A stretch of 64,000 bases of DNA, from the NCBI GenBank assembly GCA_037367405.1, contig JAZKJV010000682.1, forward strand, positions 1,348,501 to 1,412,500, written 5' to 3'. Positions within the stretch are counted from its first letter, which is position 1, and every line of letters begins with the position of its first letter. Below the pieces are notes generated by a model. It saw only the letters and a list, made by a program, of their open reading frames with translations. It searched no databases and was not told the DNA's origin. This DNA is from Ottelia alismoides (taxonomy: Eukaryota; Streptophyta; Magnoliopsida; Alismatales; Hydrocharitaceae). The position numbers were made by a program, and so were the translations under genes. Positions 35,986 through 48,607 of this stretch are shown here, one piece after another.

Positions 35986-38900
35986 TGATAACCACCCAAA
36001 AAGACCTCTAAGACCCGGGTGAAGGTAATGAAACAAGGGTCGTTGCGACCCGGATCTCAGAGAATAGGTGTATCAAGAAAAATCAACCACTCAGACAGAT
36101 AAAAATAATCAAGCACGAAAGCGAGCGGTCTAGCTATAAGATTAACCTGGTATAGCTCCCAGGGTCGAACACAAGGAGCACGGGTTGGCCTAAGGCCTAC
36201 GAAGTTGTAAAAAGAAAATAAAATGAAAAACAAGGATTTTTAATGGTTTTTAATAATTTTTATATTTTTTTGGATTTTTGAATTATAAAGAAAATAAAAG
36301 AAAGTAAAATCAAGCCAACTTAAGCAATTTATTTAACACACCAAAAATTAAGCAAAAATTAAAGAAAAATTGTTTTTATGTTTTTTAGGTTTTTAAGTGT
36401 TTTTGGTGAATTTTCGGTATTTTTCTAATGTATATTTTATTTTATAAAAATCAAACAGTGCTCAAAGGCCTAGGTACTGTCCAGCAAGGCTTGAAACCCA
36501 AAAATAAAATATTTATGGATCTCAACAAGCCCTGGAGGTAATTTCCCTGTAATCTCGAAAGAATAAGGAAAATTTGGGCACCTAAATTATTGTTTTTGGA
36601 TTTTTATATTATTTATTATAATTTTTATGAGTTTTTAGGGGTTTTTAGATTTTTAGGGTTTTTAAGCAATGAAAATAGCCAAAATTGGCTAGAAAATCAA
36701 ACAACATACAAGAAACAGTAACTAATTTTTTTGGAATTTTTGAAGGTGTTTTTATATTTTTTTGGTATTTTTAAACCTAGATATTAGCTAAAAAGGATGT
36801 TTTTGAATTTTTAAAAATACTAAATGAAATCAAAAATGTCCTCAAAAATTCTCAAAAATCCAACAACATGGCAGGAGCCATGTGTCAAATTTTCATCGAA
36901 TTTGGAGGTGGTTTGATATTTATTCAAAAATCAAAGAGGGGGCACTGTGCACAGGGACGTAAGTGCAAATACCCGCAAGTCTGGGGGCCAAGGTGCAAAA
37001 ATCCCAGCTAAACACGCGCGTGGCGCGTGCCTGGGGCACTCAGGGGCCTTTTGGTAATAAAAACCAAGTTCCTGGACCTTTTGGTAACTCGTACCAAAAG
37101 TCCAGGGGCTTGGATGCAAAAATCCCACTAAAATCCGCACATGCGTGAATAAAAGGCTCACAGGGGCATAAATGCAATTACCAAAAAGTTATCATTCATT
37201 AACAAACCAGCCAGAACTACAGGACTAATACTGCAAATAACCCAAACAAGCACGTGACGAAGCACGTGAGCTCACATACACAGGGGTATATATGCAAATA
37301 AAAACAAGCACAAGGTCCTCAGTGCAAATTACCCTACGTAAATAAAATAACTAAAATATTTACAGGACTAGAAATAAGAGACTCAAACTACGAGGGGGCC
37401 TAAGTAATTTACCCCTTTATTCGTCGACGGCTCGATAGGCGCCACGTGGAGGATCCGACGGCTCTGGATGGGCGGCGCTCTTCTTCTTCCGCTCTTGGGC
37501 CAGATCGACGGTGCAGAGGTGGCCACGTGGGTGATCGGTCGGCTCAGGTGCTGGGGGCCTCTCTCCTCTGTGCTGACGGTTCGGATCAACCCCTCGAGAT
37601 AATCAACGGCTGCTGCTCCTCAGTGGATGGACGATCAGGATCGAGACTGGAGCGGTGGGGCTGATCAGACGGTGAAGGAGGATGCAGGAAGAACACTCCG
37701 CCGGCGAGCTTCGCCGGCCTCGTGCGCCTGCAGTAGTCCTCCTCAGCTGCTGCTAAGTATCGGAACAGATCCGCGGCGACGTCCCGCAGCTGTGGGTGCT
37801 ATCCGATGGCCCAGCCGAGCCCTGGAGGGGCTCCGGCGAGGTCAGCGGCGAACGAGCTCCTGGACTGAAGTTGGGAAGCCTCAGATGGCCTCCTTGGTAC
37901 CTGCAAAGCAAACCAGAAGCTTCGCGGGTCGAGGGCAAAGTGCCTCGACCCAAGGAAGCGGCGTGAGGGTGAACGGGGCGTCGGGGCGAATGAGCTCCGG
38001 CGAGCGGAGGATGGGGGAGCTCGACTCCCAGCTCCGGAGCGAGCTGGGTTGAATGACTGGGCGAAGAAGGTGCGTGGGTGGATGGCGAAGATGATGGTGT
38101 GTCCCGATGATCGAAATGGTACTCGATGTGGCCGGAATCAGCGGAACACGGCGGAGATGCGATTTGGGGGAAATGAGAAATTACACTAAATGGGCGAGCT
38201 AAATGGATACCTGGGTGATGCGGGAGACTATGCTGGAGCTTAGCTAGCTCCTGGTCGTCGCCTCGAAGGGCGTCAAGGCCTGAGGCTCGAGCTCCGGTCG
38301 AGTGGCGGAGCACGGCGGCGCGAAGCTGCCGGATCAGTGACCGGCCACCTCCTCCTCGCTGCAACAAGGGCCAACGCGAGCTGTCACCTCGGTGGTTACG
38401 ATGGAGGTCACGGGAGTGAAGGTAGGGAGCCAAAGATGGCGAGAGGAGGCGGCTGAGCTCAGACTATATAGTGTGGAGGGTCCGGCAAGAAGGTTGCGGG
38501 TAGGGCGAGCTGATGCGCGGATCCCGAGGCGAAAGCTCCGGCGAGCTTCTCGGATGTGACGTGATCAATGCGGACCCGGATTTGGGGCGAAAGGGATTCG
38601 GGTCATCAAAAGAAAAATCCGAGAAGATGGGTCGGGTGAACAGACCCGGGCTCTGATGGTCCTGGGGGAGGTGTTGACCGGGGGTCAACAGTCCCCCGTG
38701 GACCAATCAGAGCCCGCCAAGGCTTAATTTTTTATTTGATTTTTTTGGGGCCTTAAATGGCCGAATTTTCAAAAATTTAAAACATAAAAAATATTTGTTT
38801 TAATTTTTTCTATTTTTTTGTGATTTTTAATTAATTTTTGGAAATAAAAATAAAGTATATACAATATATAGCTATACATAGGTATATATACAATATATGA

Positions 38901-39654
38901 TTTTTAATTTTGATTTTTAATTAGTTATTTTTATACATTTTTATTCCTATTTTATATTTTATTTATTTATAGGATAAAATGAGGAATAAAAGGCTATTTT
39001 TATTTTATTTTTATTATTTATATACATAGAGGAAATAATTATTTATGTACACTATATACATGGTATATATACAATATGTTTTTGTATTTTTAATTTTGTA
39101 ATTTTTATTTGGTTTTTGTTTTAATTCTTTTTATTTATTTTATGTACAATATGTACATGGAATATTTACAAAAAGTTTTGAAAATAAATTTTATTTATTT
39201 ACAAGGTGAAATAAATAAGGATGATGGACTTATGTACATGGTGAAGGGATCTTTTTGGTCTTTTTAATTTTTGAATTTTTATTTTGTTTTTAATAGTTCT
39301 AAATATATACAAAATATATACAAGCATATTTTTGGTTGAGGAAAATATAATTTTATTTATTTACATAAAATATGTACACATGAGCCCCTATCTCTCTCTA
39401 CTTTTGTTTTTATGCGGTCAGGCCCATGCTGAGCCCTCCCTTGGGTTAGGTTGCTCAATATTTATTCTAAATATTTCCCTCTTTTTCTTTTTCATCTTTA
39501 TTCTTTTATTTTTGTACAAAAACATGCTAATTATCTATATTTACAAACATGCATGCTTTTGCTAACTTTTCCTATTTACACATATCTACATGCATTTGCA
39601 TAGGTTTTTGTAGCTAAAATATAAGAATAAAGAGTGATGAATGGGTATTCATCA
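35986..39654 (-). repeat. Athila 3' LTR
   Basis: 3669 bp, with ends TGATAACC and GGTATTCATCA (TGAT..ATCA inverted ends). Most of it is very AT-rich, but 37.4-38.7 kb is a GC-rich island with open frames. It differs from the 5' LTR by about 22 substitutions and 4 single-base indels. Confidence 0.95.
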
Positions 39655-39660
39655 CCCCCC
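39655..39660 (-). promoter_or_regulatory. Athila 3' polypurine tract
   Basis: The minus strand reads AGTATAGTATAGGGGGG immediately before the 3' LTR start TGATGAAT. This is where plus-strand DNA synthesis would be primed. Confidence 0.8.
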
Positions 39661-41250
39661 TATACTATACTTTGCTAGTCCCTTAGCAAACACTTATTTG
39701 AAAAAGAAGTGAAAAAGAAAGAAAGAAAAAGAAAAAGAGAATGTACATGGATCAAGGTTGATTATTAAACTTGCCTTCATTAAATTGAGGTATGGAGCTC
39801 GATCAGATCTTTGGATTATTAATGTGTCGGAACCTTATTCAGACTTAAGCTTAAAACCTAACAGCCTCTAAGTTCCACTATCCTATAACCAAGACTCCTC
39901 AATGCTCCAGATCAGAACAAGTCATCAATCACAAACCCTGAAGACCATGAATCCTTTCTTGTCCTGTGAAAGTGAGGTCTAAGCTCTCCACCTCAGAAAT
40001 GGCAACTTGACAACCCTCCCTAACAAGGTAACTCTATGACCTCAATCTGGCCACTCTTTCCTCGAGGAGCGGGGTATTCCCTTCTAAGTTCAAGTACAAC
40101 CGGCTCAAGAAGAGGGGGAAGAAGAGAATGGGTCAAGGCCAGTGTAGCCAAGTACCCTTGGGAGCTTGACCAGTGTAGCCAAGTCTCCCTGCTGCAAGCT
40201 ACAACAGGTGGATCATGAAACCAAGCTTTGCTTATTGCACTTATATACATACTCCGGTGGGATTATCATTTTCTCTCAGACCCACCACTTTTTTGGAGTT
40301 CTTTTCTTTTTGCATTTTTTTTTCGAGTGCATCTATACAACATGTACATGTGCAGCATATATACAAGGAGTTTTTCCTCTTGAGCCAGTAGACTATCCCT
40401 CTTTTGAAGCTTTATTGCAACCCACAACTCCCGTCGTTAGACCTCATGGCAACCAGACCAAGTTGAGACGCACTTCCTTCACTAAATGAAGAAGAGAGGT
40501 TCCGCCTAGAAGTACTACCCTCATATGCTACCCCAAGCCAAGGAAGACTGCCTCCTCACCATCTCATCTGTAGAGAGCTCGGTGCATAGTGCGGTTGTCC
40601 AAGTAAAGCCATAATCTATATGAGTCATGTGTTGTTGTTAAGTGCTCTACTTAGGCTCATTGAGATGACATGTGATCATAGCCTAGTGGACTCAAAGAAT
40701 TAAGTCTCCATGGACCTGAAAAGCCTTAAACCTAAGCCCTATAAGGTTCCTCTTAGAAATTAGGTGGATTAAGATCTTAATCAAGCTCCATTTCTCAATT
40801 TGATTCCAGGATAGTTTAAATGTCAACTATCATCCAGAAAAACTATATACATATGTACAAAAAGATGCATATTTACACACTATTTTACAATCATGCAAAA
40901 TTTTTGAAAAATGTTTTGAAATCATGAATGATGATGCATGAAGTTCAAGTTTTGCAAAAAGATATTTACACACATTTACACAAGATTTTTGCAAACTTTT
41001 GATTTTTCAAAACATTTTGGAAAAATTTTGTACTATATACATAATTTTGATACAAAAATATTTACACAAGCTTTACACAAAAGATTTTTGAAATCATTTT
41101 TACAAAAATAATTTGTACACTAGCTATGTATGTGCAAATAAAAGAAGATTATGTACATGAAAAATTTTTAATTTTTGTGGTTTTTAGCCATTTTTATTTA
41201 TTAACACACTCACACAAAGTACGAGTTATGGCTAAAGTATATATGAAATA
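39661..41250 (-). other. Athila non-coding region between pol and 3' LTR
   Basis: In the Athila group this region often holds an env-like ORF. Here I find only short frames with no transmembrane or recognisable character. The sequence is AT-rich with words like TATTTACACA repeated. Confidence 0.6.
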
Positions 41251-41258
41251 TATACACA

Positions 41259-41605
41259 CCCCCCTATACTTAGCTCGAACGATGTCCTCAGAGTCAAGAG
41301 CGATGAAGAAGACATAACTCGTGCTATGTATAGGGAAGTGAAAAGGAAGGCTATACAAAAGGAGAATGAAAAGTCAAGAGGGACTCGGGTCTTCCCCCTA
41401 TACTTAGGATCAAGTAATCCTAAGTATAGCAGGCTGTACACGAAGGGAAAACCGAGTGGAGAATGTACAGGGTCTACCCCCCCTATACTTAGGGTGAAAT
41501 GCCCCTCAGTATAGGCAGCAAAACAGGGGTAGACAGAAACAAAAGAAATACCTGAAATGTCTCACATCCCCCCTATACTTAGGGTAAAGTGCACCCTAAG
41601 TATAG
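41259..41605 (-). repeat. Array of polypurine tracts with matching hairpins
   Basis: Four copies of CCCCC(C)TATACTTAG (plus strand) start at about 41259, 41394, 41477 and 41568. The last three each begin a hairpin: CTATACTTAGGAT with ATCCTAAGTATAG (41398-41429), CTATACTTAGGG with CCCTCAGTATAG (41483-41514, one mismatch), and CTATACTTAGGGT with ACCCTAAGTATAG (41573-41605, perfect 13-bp stem). In the sense direction each hairpin runs into GGGGG(G), the same TATAGGGGGG as the true PPT. They begin about 130 bp after the pol stop. Confidence 0.85.
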
Positions 41606-41736
41606 CATAATCATAAGAGGAAGAAAGGGATGTGGGACTAAGGAATGTGGTGATATGGACATCTGGATCTATGTACAGCGGAAGATCAGTGAAACTCAGG
41701 CGTGAGATGCATTAGATGTGAGTCAAAGACCACATC

Positions 41737-42252
41737 TCACGCAAAATGAATAGGGGCAATATCAACGACCCGCGGCTCATGATCTAGAAATGGCTTGAGC
41801 CGCTGGCCGTTCACTCGGAAGGTACTCTCAGAAGACAACTCAGATATGTCGATGCTACCGTTGTCGTGTACCTTCCGAACCAGATAAGGTCCTTTCCATT
41901 TGCTCTGTAGCTTCCCTGGAAATAATCTAAGCCTCGCATCAAACATCCATACTCTCTGTCCAATCTCAAAATGCTTGTGGCTGATATGAGAATCATGCCA
42001 CTCCTTGACTCTCTCCTTATAATGTAGGCTGCTTGAGAAAGCTGAATCTCTAAGCTCCTCCAGGGCAGCTAGCTCTGCCCTCCTCTGGTCTCCTATACCA
42101 TCTGGATCCATAAGTATGTCTGTAACTGCCCAAAGTGACTTGTGCCTCAGCTCAACAGGTAAATGGCAAGGCTTGCCATATACGAGGTGAAAGGGAGATG
42201 TGCCCAAAGGTGTCTTGAAAGACGTCCTATATGCCCACAAGACCGAGTCCAA
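41737..42252 (-). pseudogene. Athila pol, integrase C-terminal part after the in-frame stop
   Basis: This continues pol in the same frame after a TAG at 42262-42264. It reads WAYRTSFKTPLGTSPFHLVY, PCHLPVELRHKSLWA and later FPGKLQSKWKGPYLVRKV, the GPY/F module of gypsy integrases. It would be part of the integrase that joins element DNA to the chromosome. As it stands it is separated from the catalytic core by a stop, so it would need readthrough to be made. Confidence 0.88.
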
Positions 42253-42261
42253 AAGCTGTGA

Positions 42262-45261
42262 CTAGTTCTTTCGGTCAGGGCGGACGACTTTCTGCAGAAT
42301 CGTCTTGATCTCCCTATTTGACACTTCGGCTAGACCATTCGTCTGTGGATGGTATGGTGTAGCAACACGATGGTCTATGCCGAACTCGCTAGCAAGTGCC
42401 TTCACCTGGTCATTGATGAAGTGAGATCCCCCATCAGAAATCAGAACTCGTGGAACCCCGAACCGCGTGATGATATGCTTCCTCAAAAATCGGCAAACTG
42501 TCCTCGCATCAGCGGCTCGGGCGGGGATAGCCTCCACCCAACGACTCACATAATCTACGACCAACAGAATGTACTCAAATCCCTGACTCTTAGGGAATGG
42601 ACCCATGAAATCGATGCCCCATGCGTCAAAAACCTCACATAAATGAATGGGCTGCATCGGCATCATATCACGCTGTCCACAAGTGCCCATCCTCTGACAG
42701 TCAGTACACCTCTTCACGAACTCATCTGAGTCCTTGAAGAGGGTAGGCCACCACAAACCGGATTGGAGAACTTTCTGTGCCGTTCTCCTCCCAGAATGAT
42801 GTCCTCCTGCCTCAAGCTTGTGGCAGTAAGTGAGGACGCTATGGTGTTCCTCCTGAGGAATACACCGACGCCAGACGCTATCCCCTCCTTCGTGGTAAAG
42901 GATGGGATCCTCCCAATGGTAGGACTTGGCCTTCGCTAGGAAGGTCTCAAGCCTCTGCCTGGGCCAATCTTGTGGGACTTTCCCAGCAACGAGAAAGTTC
43001 ACAATATCGGCATACCATGGGAGTGAGGCGATAGCAAGGATCGCCTCATCTGGGAAGGTATCTCTGATAGGATCAATCTGCTCAGTCTCCTCAGGCTGCT
43101 CTAATCGGGAGAGGTGATCCGCCACCACATTCTTGACTCCAGGCTTATCCTTAATCTCAATGTCGAACTCCTGGAGTAGAAGGATCCATCTAGTCAGTCT
43201 GGCCTTGGCATCCTTCTTTGCCATGAGGTACCTGATGGCGGTATGATCTGTAAACAAAGTCACTCTAGATCCAATGATATATGATCTAAACTTATCCAGG
43301 GCAAACACTACTGCTAGCATCTCCTTTTCTGTGACTGTATAATTCCGCTGGGCGGAATCCAATGTGCGGCTAGCATAGTGTATAGCAAATGGTACTCCAT
43401 CCCTCCTCTGTCCCAGCACTGCCCCTACGGCAAAATCGGAGGCGTCCGTCATGATCTCGAATGGGAGAGACCAATCAGGTGGCTGGAGGACAGGAGCCTC
43501 AATCACGCACTGCTGGAGAGTAGCAAATGACGAAAGACACTTGTCATCGACAAGGAACTCGGTGTCTTTCATCAAGAGGTCGGTCAACGGTCGGGCAATC
43601 CTGCTAAAATCATGAATGAATCTCCTGTAAAATCCAACGTGCCCCAGGAATGACCGTAACTGCCTCAGATTGGACGGCGGAGTGAGTTTCCTAATGACAT
43701 CAACCTTGGCCGGATCAACCTCCATGCCCCTGTTGGAGATGATGTGGCCAAGCACCGTCCTTTGAGTCACCATGAAGTGACTCTTCTCCCAAGATAGCAC
43801 CAAGTGATACTCAATACATCGCTGAAGTACTCGATCTAGGCAGTCAAGAAAAGAATCAAATCCGTCGCCGTAGATCGAGAAATCATCCATGAAGACCTCA
43901 AGACACTCCCCTACCATGTCTGAAAAGATCGACAGCATGCACCTCTGAAAAGTCGCAGGGGCATTGCATAGCCCAAATGGCATGCGTCGAAAAGCATATG
44001 TGCCGAAGGGACAGGTAAAGGTGGTCTTCTCCTGATCCTTAGGAGCGATGGCCACTTGGTTGTAGCCCGAGTACCCATCCAGGAAGCAATAATGGCTCTT
44101 CCCTGCCAGTCTCTCAATGATCTGGTCAATAAAAGGCAGGGGGAAATGGTCCTTCTTGGTGGCTTGGTTGAGTCTCCTGTAGTCAACACAAACCCTCCAA
44201 GAGGTGGGTACTCGTGTAGCAATCTCCTCTCCCGACTCACTGATCACAGTCGTGATGCCCGTCTTCTTGGGCACCACATGCAAGGGGCTGACCCACTTGG
44301 AGTCGGAAATGGGATAAATAAAACCTGCACCCCACCACTTCGATATTTCCTTCATGACAACCTCTCTCAGGTTGGGGTTCAGACGCCGCTGGAACTCACG
44401 CGACGGCTTCGCCCCATCCTCGAGATAGATGTGGTGGGAGCACACTGATGGACTAATCCCATGGAGATCTGCTACGCTCCATCCGATCGCCTTGCGGTTC
44501 TTTTCAAGAACCCCCATCAAACGGGATTCCTGCTCTCCAGTCAACTCGGCGGAGATGATGACTGGGTACATCTCTGGATCGCCCGCAAGGAATCGATACT
44601 TCAGCGAAGTAGGGAGCGGCTTCAGCTCTGGAATGCTGGGTGCCGGCAAATCTGGCTGTGGAAGAAACTGAGTGAACGCTGCAAGGTCAGCCAAATCTGC
44701 CTGGGAAAGTGAAAGTGTACTCTCGCAAACTGGATCGGGAGAAGGCTGCTCAACTGTACTGTCTCTGCTCTGCTCTGCATCTGCCTCCTCCTCATCCCTA
44801 GGCTCAGCTGAACTCAGGTCTGGCATCTGATCATAACAATCGGCCCAATCAGACTCTGAATCCGAGGGATCTGCATCAGAAACGGTGGCATCAGCACCAC
44901 CGGAAAACAAGGTGGCATCAGCACCACCATCACAAATCATCGTGCTGCGATCAAGGACCGGCTTTGCTGCCGCAATGGTATCCTGAACCAGGTCTGTGCT
45001 CTCCAGACTCTCCTCTGCTGTCATCTCTGCATCAGCTGTGTCTGAAAGTGAGAGGGTGGTCTGTGTCTCAAGGTCTGCCCAAGCTGCCTCATCATCTGTG
45101 ATCACAAAATCACAGTCCTGGTGGATGTCTGGCTCTGCGTCTGTCAGCTGCTCTGAATCGGTACTCGCATCTGAGCGGGATCTGAATCTGGCTCTATAGT
45201 CCTCGACCGTCTCTATTTGTATACTCGCCCTGGACGCGAAAGTACACCTTCCCACTATCAT
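42262..45261 (-). CDS. Athila pol: reverse transcriptase, RNase H, integrase core
   Basis: 999 codons. Residues 1-250 are acidic and Ser/Asp-rich, with two GGADAT repeats. Then come RT ([30 protein letters not shown], catalytic FMDDFSIYG near residue 457), RNase H ([13 protein letters not shown] near 604, [21 protein letters not shown]), and integrase with an HHCC zinc finger ([21 protein letters not shown]) and DDE residues in GIDFMGPF (near 882), LISDGGSHF and [11 protein letters not shown]. The frame ends in an in-frame TAG, with the rest of integrase following. The start codon lies 68 nt inside the gag-protease frame, shifted by +1. Function: copying and integrating the element. Confidence 0.93.
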   Translation of the reverse strand: MIVGRCTFASRASIQIETVEDYRARFRSRSDASTDSEQLTDAEPDIHQDCDFVITDDEAAWADLETQTTLSLSDTADAEMTAEESLESTDLVQDTIAAAKPVLDRSTMICDGGADATLFSGGADATVSDADPSDSESDWADCYDQMPDLSSAEPRDEEEADAEQSRDSTVEQPSPDPVCESTLSLSQADLADLAAFTQFLPQPDLPAPSIPELKPLPTSLKYRFLAGDPEMYPVIISAELTGEQESRLMGVLEKNRKAIGWSVADLHGISPSVCSHHIYLEDGAKPSREFQRRLNPNLREVVMKEISKWWGAGFIYPISDSKWVSPLHVVPKKTGITTVISESGEEIATRVPTSWRVCVDYRRLNQATKKDHFPLPFIDQIIERLAGKSHYCFLDGYSGYNQVAIAPKDQEKTTFTCPFGTYAFRRMPFGLCNAPATFQRCMLSIFSDMVGECLEVFMDDFSIYGDGFDSFLDCLDRVLQRCIEYHLVLSWEKSHFMVTQRTVLGHIISNRGMEVDPAKVDVIRKLTPPSNLRQLRSFLGHVGFYRRFIHDFSRIARPLTDLLMKDTEFLVDDKCLSSFATLQQCVIEAPVLQPPDWSLPFEIMTDASDFAVGAVLGQRRDGVPFAIHYASRTLDSAQRNYTVTEKEMLAVVFALDKFRSYIIGSRVTLFTDHTAIRYLMAKKDAKARLTRWILLLQEFDIEIKDKPGVKNVVADHLSRLEQPEETEQIDPIRDTFPDEAILAIASLPWYADIVNFLVAGKVPQDWPRQRLETFLAKAKSYHWEDPILYHEGGDSVWRRCIPQEEHHSVLTYCHKLEAGGHHSGRRTAQKVLQSGLWWPTLFKDSDEFVKRCTDCQRMGTCGQRDMMPMQPIHLCEVFDAWGIDFMGPFPKSQGFEYILLVVDYVSRWVEAIPARAADARTVCRFLRKHIITRFGVPRVLISDGGSHFINDQVKALASEFGIDHRVATPYHPQTNGLAEVSNREIKTILQKVVRPDRKN

Positions 45262-48200
45262 GATCAGTCACCGCCTTGGATGTGGCCAAGAACGGACGAC
45301 CAAGGATGATGGGGGTATCGGTCACTGACTCAGGGATCTCCATGTCCAACACTACGAAGTCCACGGGGAATTGCAGACCCTGAATCGTGACGATAACGTC
45401 TCGTAATAACCCCTTCGGCCTCTTGACAGATCGATCAGCGAACTGAAGGACTGTCCTGCTCTGTCGAAGAGTGCCCAACTCGAAGCGGTCGAGAAGGGCT
45501 GCCGGAAGAAGGTTGATCGACGATCCGCTATCTAGAAGAGTACGGTCGAACCACTGCTCACTAATCTGGCATCTGACATACGGGGCCCCTGAATCTGGCC
45601 TCTTGGCTGGCAGTCGGTTCTGGATCGCAAAGCACGTGGCTTTGGTCAGCACATGGATCTCTGAAGTGTGGTTCCTCCTCCTCCTCCTGACTGTAGTCCT
45701 CTCTCTCAAAGATCTCTGGAGGAGGGGGATGTGCTGCAAAGCCTCCTGGAGGGTCAGCTGGATGTGAAATCGATCTATCATGCTCTGGCTGAACTCCTCA
45801 AGCTCTCTCTTTTTTGGATCATTTTTCTTCCCCTTCCCCATCTGAAGGGCTCTAGGGAAGGGGATCACTGGGTCCTTCACAGATGAAGGACTAGGAAAAG
45901 GTCTAGACGGTTCAAGGACCGGATCCACACATACATCATGCACCACAGTGGGACCAGAAGAAAGTAAACCTTTTCCTTTATTCATAGCAGAATTCTGAGA
46001 TACATGGACACGAGGAAAAACATCAGATCTCTCTCTACAAACACCGGTGGCCTCAGTACCACCACGGGCTGGCTGCTCTGCTGCTGCAGAAGGAAGACGT
46101 CGCGCGGCATCAGTACCGCGGGCTGGCTCGGCTGCATGGGTGGCATCAGTACCACCTCCTAGCTCTGGTGAAGTGGCGGCCTCAGTACCGCCGGTGGGAT
46201 CAGCATCCTTGGTGGCCTCAGTACCACCGTCATCATCTGGAGCGGTCTCAGTACCGCTCTCCTCCTCCTCCTGTGGCGCCTCGGGATGGTGCTCATATGA
46301 GGCGCCGCCGCCTGCTGGGGTCCTACCGCTCCTAAGTGTGACAAAATCAGCATCAAATAAATCCGAAGATGTCTCATCAAATGGGTCACTAGGAGTGGCT
46401 GACTCAGTAGGTACTACCTGCTCAGACTTCCGCTTGAGGCTGTTCGGATTGGGCTCTATCTGGGCTGGTATGGCGGCCTTCCCTCTCACCAGGTCCCGCA
46501 TCTCCTGGCGGAACTCGTCCATCTCCCGTCGGAATGTAGCCTGCTGGTCCGTGAGGAGGCGGGCGATGTCATCCAAAGCGGGGCTCTCGTGGGAGCCCGA
46601 CGGGTGGCCTCTCTGTGGATGAGGCTGTGGCTGCTGGTAAGGGTAAGAGGGGTAGGAAGGAGGCTGCTGCTGGTGCTGGTATCCCTGGTGAGCCTGCTGC
46701 TCACGTCTCCAATACTGTCCCTGCTGCTGATAGGGACGCGGACCGTAGGATGACTGCTGCTGGTAGACTGGGGGCTGCTGCTGCGGCTGGTGATGGTCTC
46801 TCGGCTGGGAGTACTGCCCTCCCTGTCCTGACGGCTGCTGCTGGGCCTGGGCACCACCACTCCCCCACCTGAATCCGGGATGGTCTCGTCGGATCCCAGG
46901 CTGGGGACGGTCGTACCAGATCCCGTTGACATCCATCAACGGCTCTGCATCCAAGGGGGCTGGCGGGAGTACTGCCAGAGGCTGGTCCGGCTGGTAGACC
47001 ACCATCTGCATCTCTGGAGATGATGGAGACTGGTAGGTGGGCTGCGGCTGCTGGTACGGCTCCGCCTGTACAAGGTGAACCTGTCTAGGCTGCACTGGGG
47101 TGCTGGAGCGCTGGGACGAGCTGCTGCTGCTGCCGGCGTCGCCTCGCGACTGAAGACGGGGCTGAGAAGCCGTCTGTGCCTCCTGGAGACACATGAGCTG
47201 TGTCTTCAGGTCGCTCAAGACCTGTGCCATCTGATCCATCTGTGCTATGCTCTGGCACTGCTTCTTCTCTATCAGCTCCATGCGGTCCAACTTCTCGCTG
47301 ATGATGCCCATGTCCGCAGCTGACGACTCTAACTGTGCTGCTGCTGTGGCTGCGGACGAACTGGAAGGACCTGCATCTACCCGTGCTATCCTCTGGTACT
47401 GCACGGGTCCTGGCTGATGTGGCTGGGTCTTCTGGGTATAGAGCCGGGTCTGGGACATGACCATGTAGTTCTCTGCCATCTCCTCAAAAATAGCCCAGAC
47501 CTGGTCGTGGTCCTTGGCGAAGTAGGACCCGCCACAAGAAGCATTCACCAGGCCCTGTAGCTCTGGTGACAGTCCGCTGAAGAGGCTCTGAACTAGGTTC
47601 GGCTTCGTGATATCATGGTGCGGGCATCTGTCCAGGAGCTCTCTGAACCTCTCCCAAGCCTCGTGAAACTGCTCGTTGGGGAACATGGAGAAGTTGCTGA
47701 TCAGGGCCCTCACTGCGTTCGTCCGCCCGAGTGGATAGTACTTGTTCAAGTACTCGGTGCGGAGCTGCTCCCAGGTATATACAAATCTCCCCAAATGCTT
47801 CAGCCAGGTGGCTGCTCTATCTGCCAGTGAGAAGGGGAAAGCGATCATCCTGATCGTGTCCTGGTCCACATGTCTGTCGTGGACAGTACTGCAAATCATA
47901 AGAAACTCCTGGAGGTGGAGGTGGGGCTCCTCTGTAGCAAGTCCATGGAACCGTGGGAGCATCTGCAAGGTGTTCGGGCGGAACTTGAAGTCCCCCACGA
48001 TGGCTGGAACCACAACCCAATGGTGCATCAAAGTAGATCCGGGGTTGTGCAACTCCCGCATCGGTCTAGGTGGTCCTGCTCCTCCTGCGGCTGCTGCCGC
48101 TGCGGCGGCGGCCGCGGCTGCTGCTGCTGCTGCTGCTGCAGCTCGTGCCTGTGCATCTGCATCCGGGATCTCCTCGGGCTCGCTCTGCTGGTCTCTCTCT

Positions 48201-48607
48201 AGTCTGAGCCTCTCCAACTCACGCCTCATCTCAATCATGAAAGCTCCCTGATCGCGGAGCTGCTGCTGAACTGTATCAAGTGATGCGATCAGGGTGGAGT
48301 TGATCGCTCCCTGGTCTAGTACTATATGCTCTGGTCTGCGGGAGTGATCATCAGAACTGCCTGCGCCTGCCATCTCGACGTCTGCAAAATCAAATGAGCC
48401 CAACTCAGGTGCCGTCAAATGAATCAGTCTCTCCTCGGGCTCATGTCTCTCAGGAAGGTCAGAAAGGGGATCGAGGGGGAACAGGGTGGAGTCGTACTCG
48501 GGCTCGGAGAGCGGGTCTGGGCTCTCGCGAACCAACCTAGATGATGAGGTAGACGCGCCCGAAAGCGGTGCAGCCAAAGGCTGCCTAAGAGATCGTCTAC
48601 CCATCAT
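45194..48607 (-). CDS. Athila gag and aspartic protease
   Basis: 1137 codons starting [10 protein letters not shown]. After an N-terminal region with a poly-Ala run (about residues 157-180, encoded by GCT/GCG repeats) comes the gag core: [53 protein letters not shown] and [12 protein letters not shown], as in the Athila group. A long Gln/Pro/Ser-rich linker (about 480-690) and a Gly-Thr-Glu-Ala repeat tract (about 770-860) follow. Near residue 1022 is [18 protein letters not shown], the aspartic protease site, then [12 protein letters not shown]. No zinc knuckle was seen. The ATG is the first in the leader-proximal frame. Gag forms virus-like particles and the protease processes Gag-Pol. Confidence 0.92.
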   Translation of the reverse strand: MMGRRSLRQPLAAPLSGASTSSSRLVRESPDPLSEPEYDSTLFPLDPLSDLPERHEPEERLIHLTAPELGSFDFADVEMAGAGSSDDHSRRPEHIVLDQGAINSTLIASLDTVQQQLRDQGAFMIEMRRELERLRLERDQQSEPEEIPDADAQARAAAAAAAAAAAAAAAAAAAGGAGPPRPMRELHNPGSTLMHHWVVVPAIVGDFKFRPNTLQMLPRFHGLATEEPHLHLQEFLMICSTVHDRHVDQDTIRMIAFPFSLADRAATWLKHLGRFVYTWEQLRTEYLNKYYPLGRTNAVRALISNFSMFPNEQFHEAWERFRELLDRCPHHDITKPNLVQSLFSGLSPELQGLVNASCGGSYFAKDHDQVWAIFEEMAENYMVMSQTRLYTQKTQPHQPGPVQYQRIARVDAGPSSSSAATAAAQLESSAADMGIISEKLDRMELIEKKQCQSIAQMDQMAQVLSDLKTQLMCLQEAQTASQPRLQSRGDAGSSSSSSQRSSTPVQPRQVHLVQAEPYQQPQPTYQSPSSPEMQMVVYQPDQPLAVLPPAPLDAEPLMDVNGIWYDRPQPGIRRDHPGFRWGSGGAQAQQQPSGQGGQYSQPRDHHQPQQQPPVYQQQSSYGPRPYQQQGQYWRREQQAHQGYQHQQQPPSYPSYPYQQPQPHPQRGHPSGSHESPALDDIARLLTDQQATFRREMDEFRQEMRDLVRGKAAIPAQIEPNPNSLKRKSEQVVPTESATPSDPFDETSSDLFDADFVTLRSGRTPAGGGASYEHHPEAPQEEEESGTETAPDDDGGTEATKDADPTGGTEAATSPELGGGTDATHAAEPARGTDAARRLPSAAAEQPARGGTEATGVCRERSDVFPRVHVSQNSAMNKGKGLLSSGPTVVHDVCVDPVLEPSRPFPSPSSVKDPVIPFPRALQMGKGKKNDPKKRELEEFSQSMIDRFHIQLTLQEALQHIPLLQRSLRERTTVRRRRRNHTSEIHVLTKATCFAIQNRLPAKRPDSGAPYVRCQISEQWFDRTLLDSGSSINLLPAALLDRFELGTLRQSRTVLQFADRSVKRPKGLLRDVIVTIQGLQFPVDFVVLDMEIPESVTDTPIILGRPFLATSKAVTDHDSGKVYFRVQGEYTNRDGRGL

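Noticed and set aside
36931..37161. 76-codon frame present twice (also at 51064-51294)
   Set aside because: It is part of the two LTRs. Short, and without sign of coding function.
39661..41730. Possible env-like ORF of Athila
   Set aside because: Only short frames, none with a plausible membrane protein structure. Region treated as non-coding.
46047..46622. 191-codon plus-strand frame, Ser/Val-rich repeats
   Set aside because: It is the antisense shadow of the gag linker repeat tract.
47742..48251. 169-codon plus-strand frame ending in poly-Ala
   Set aside because: It is antisense to the gag frame and is produced by GCT/GCG repeats. No independent coding evidence.
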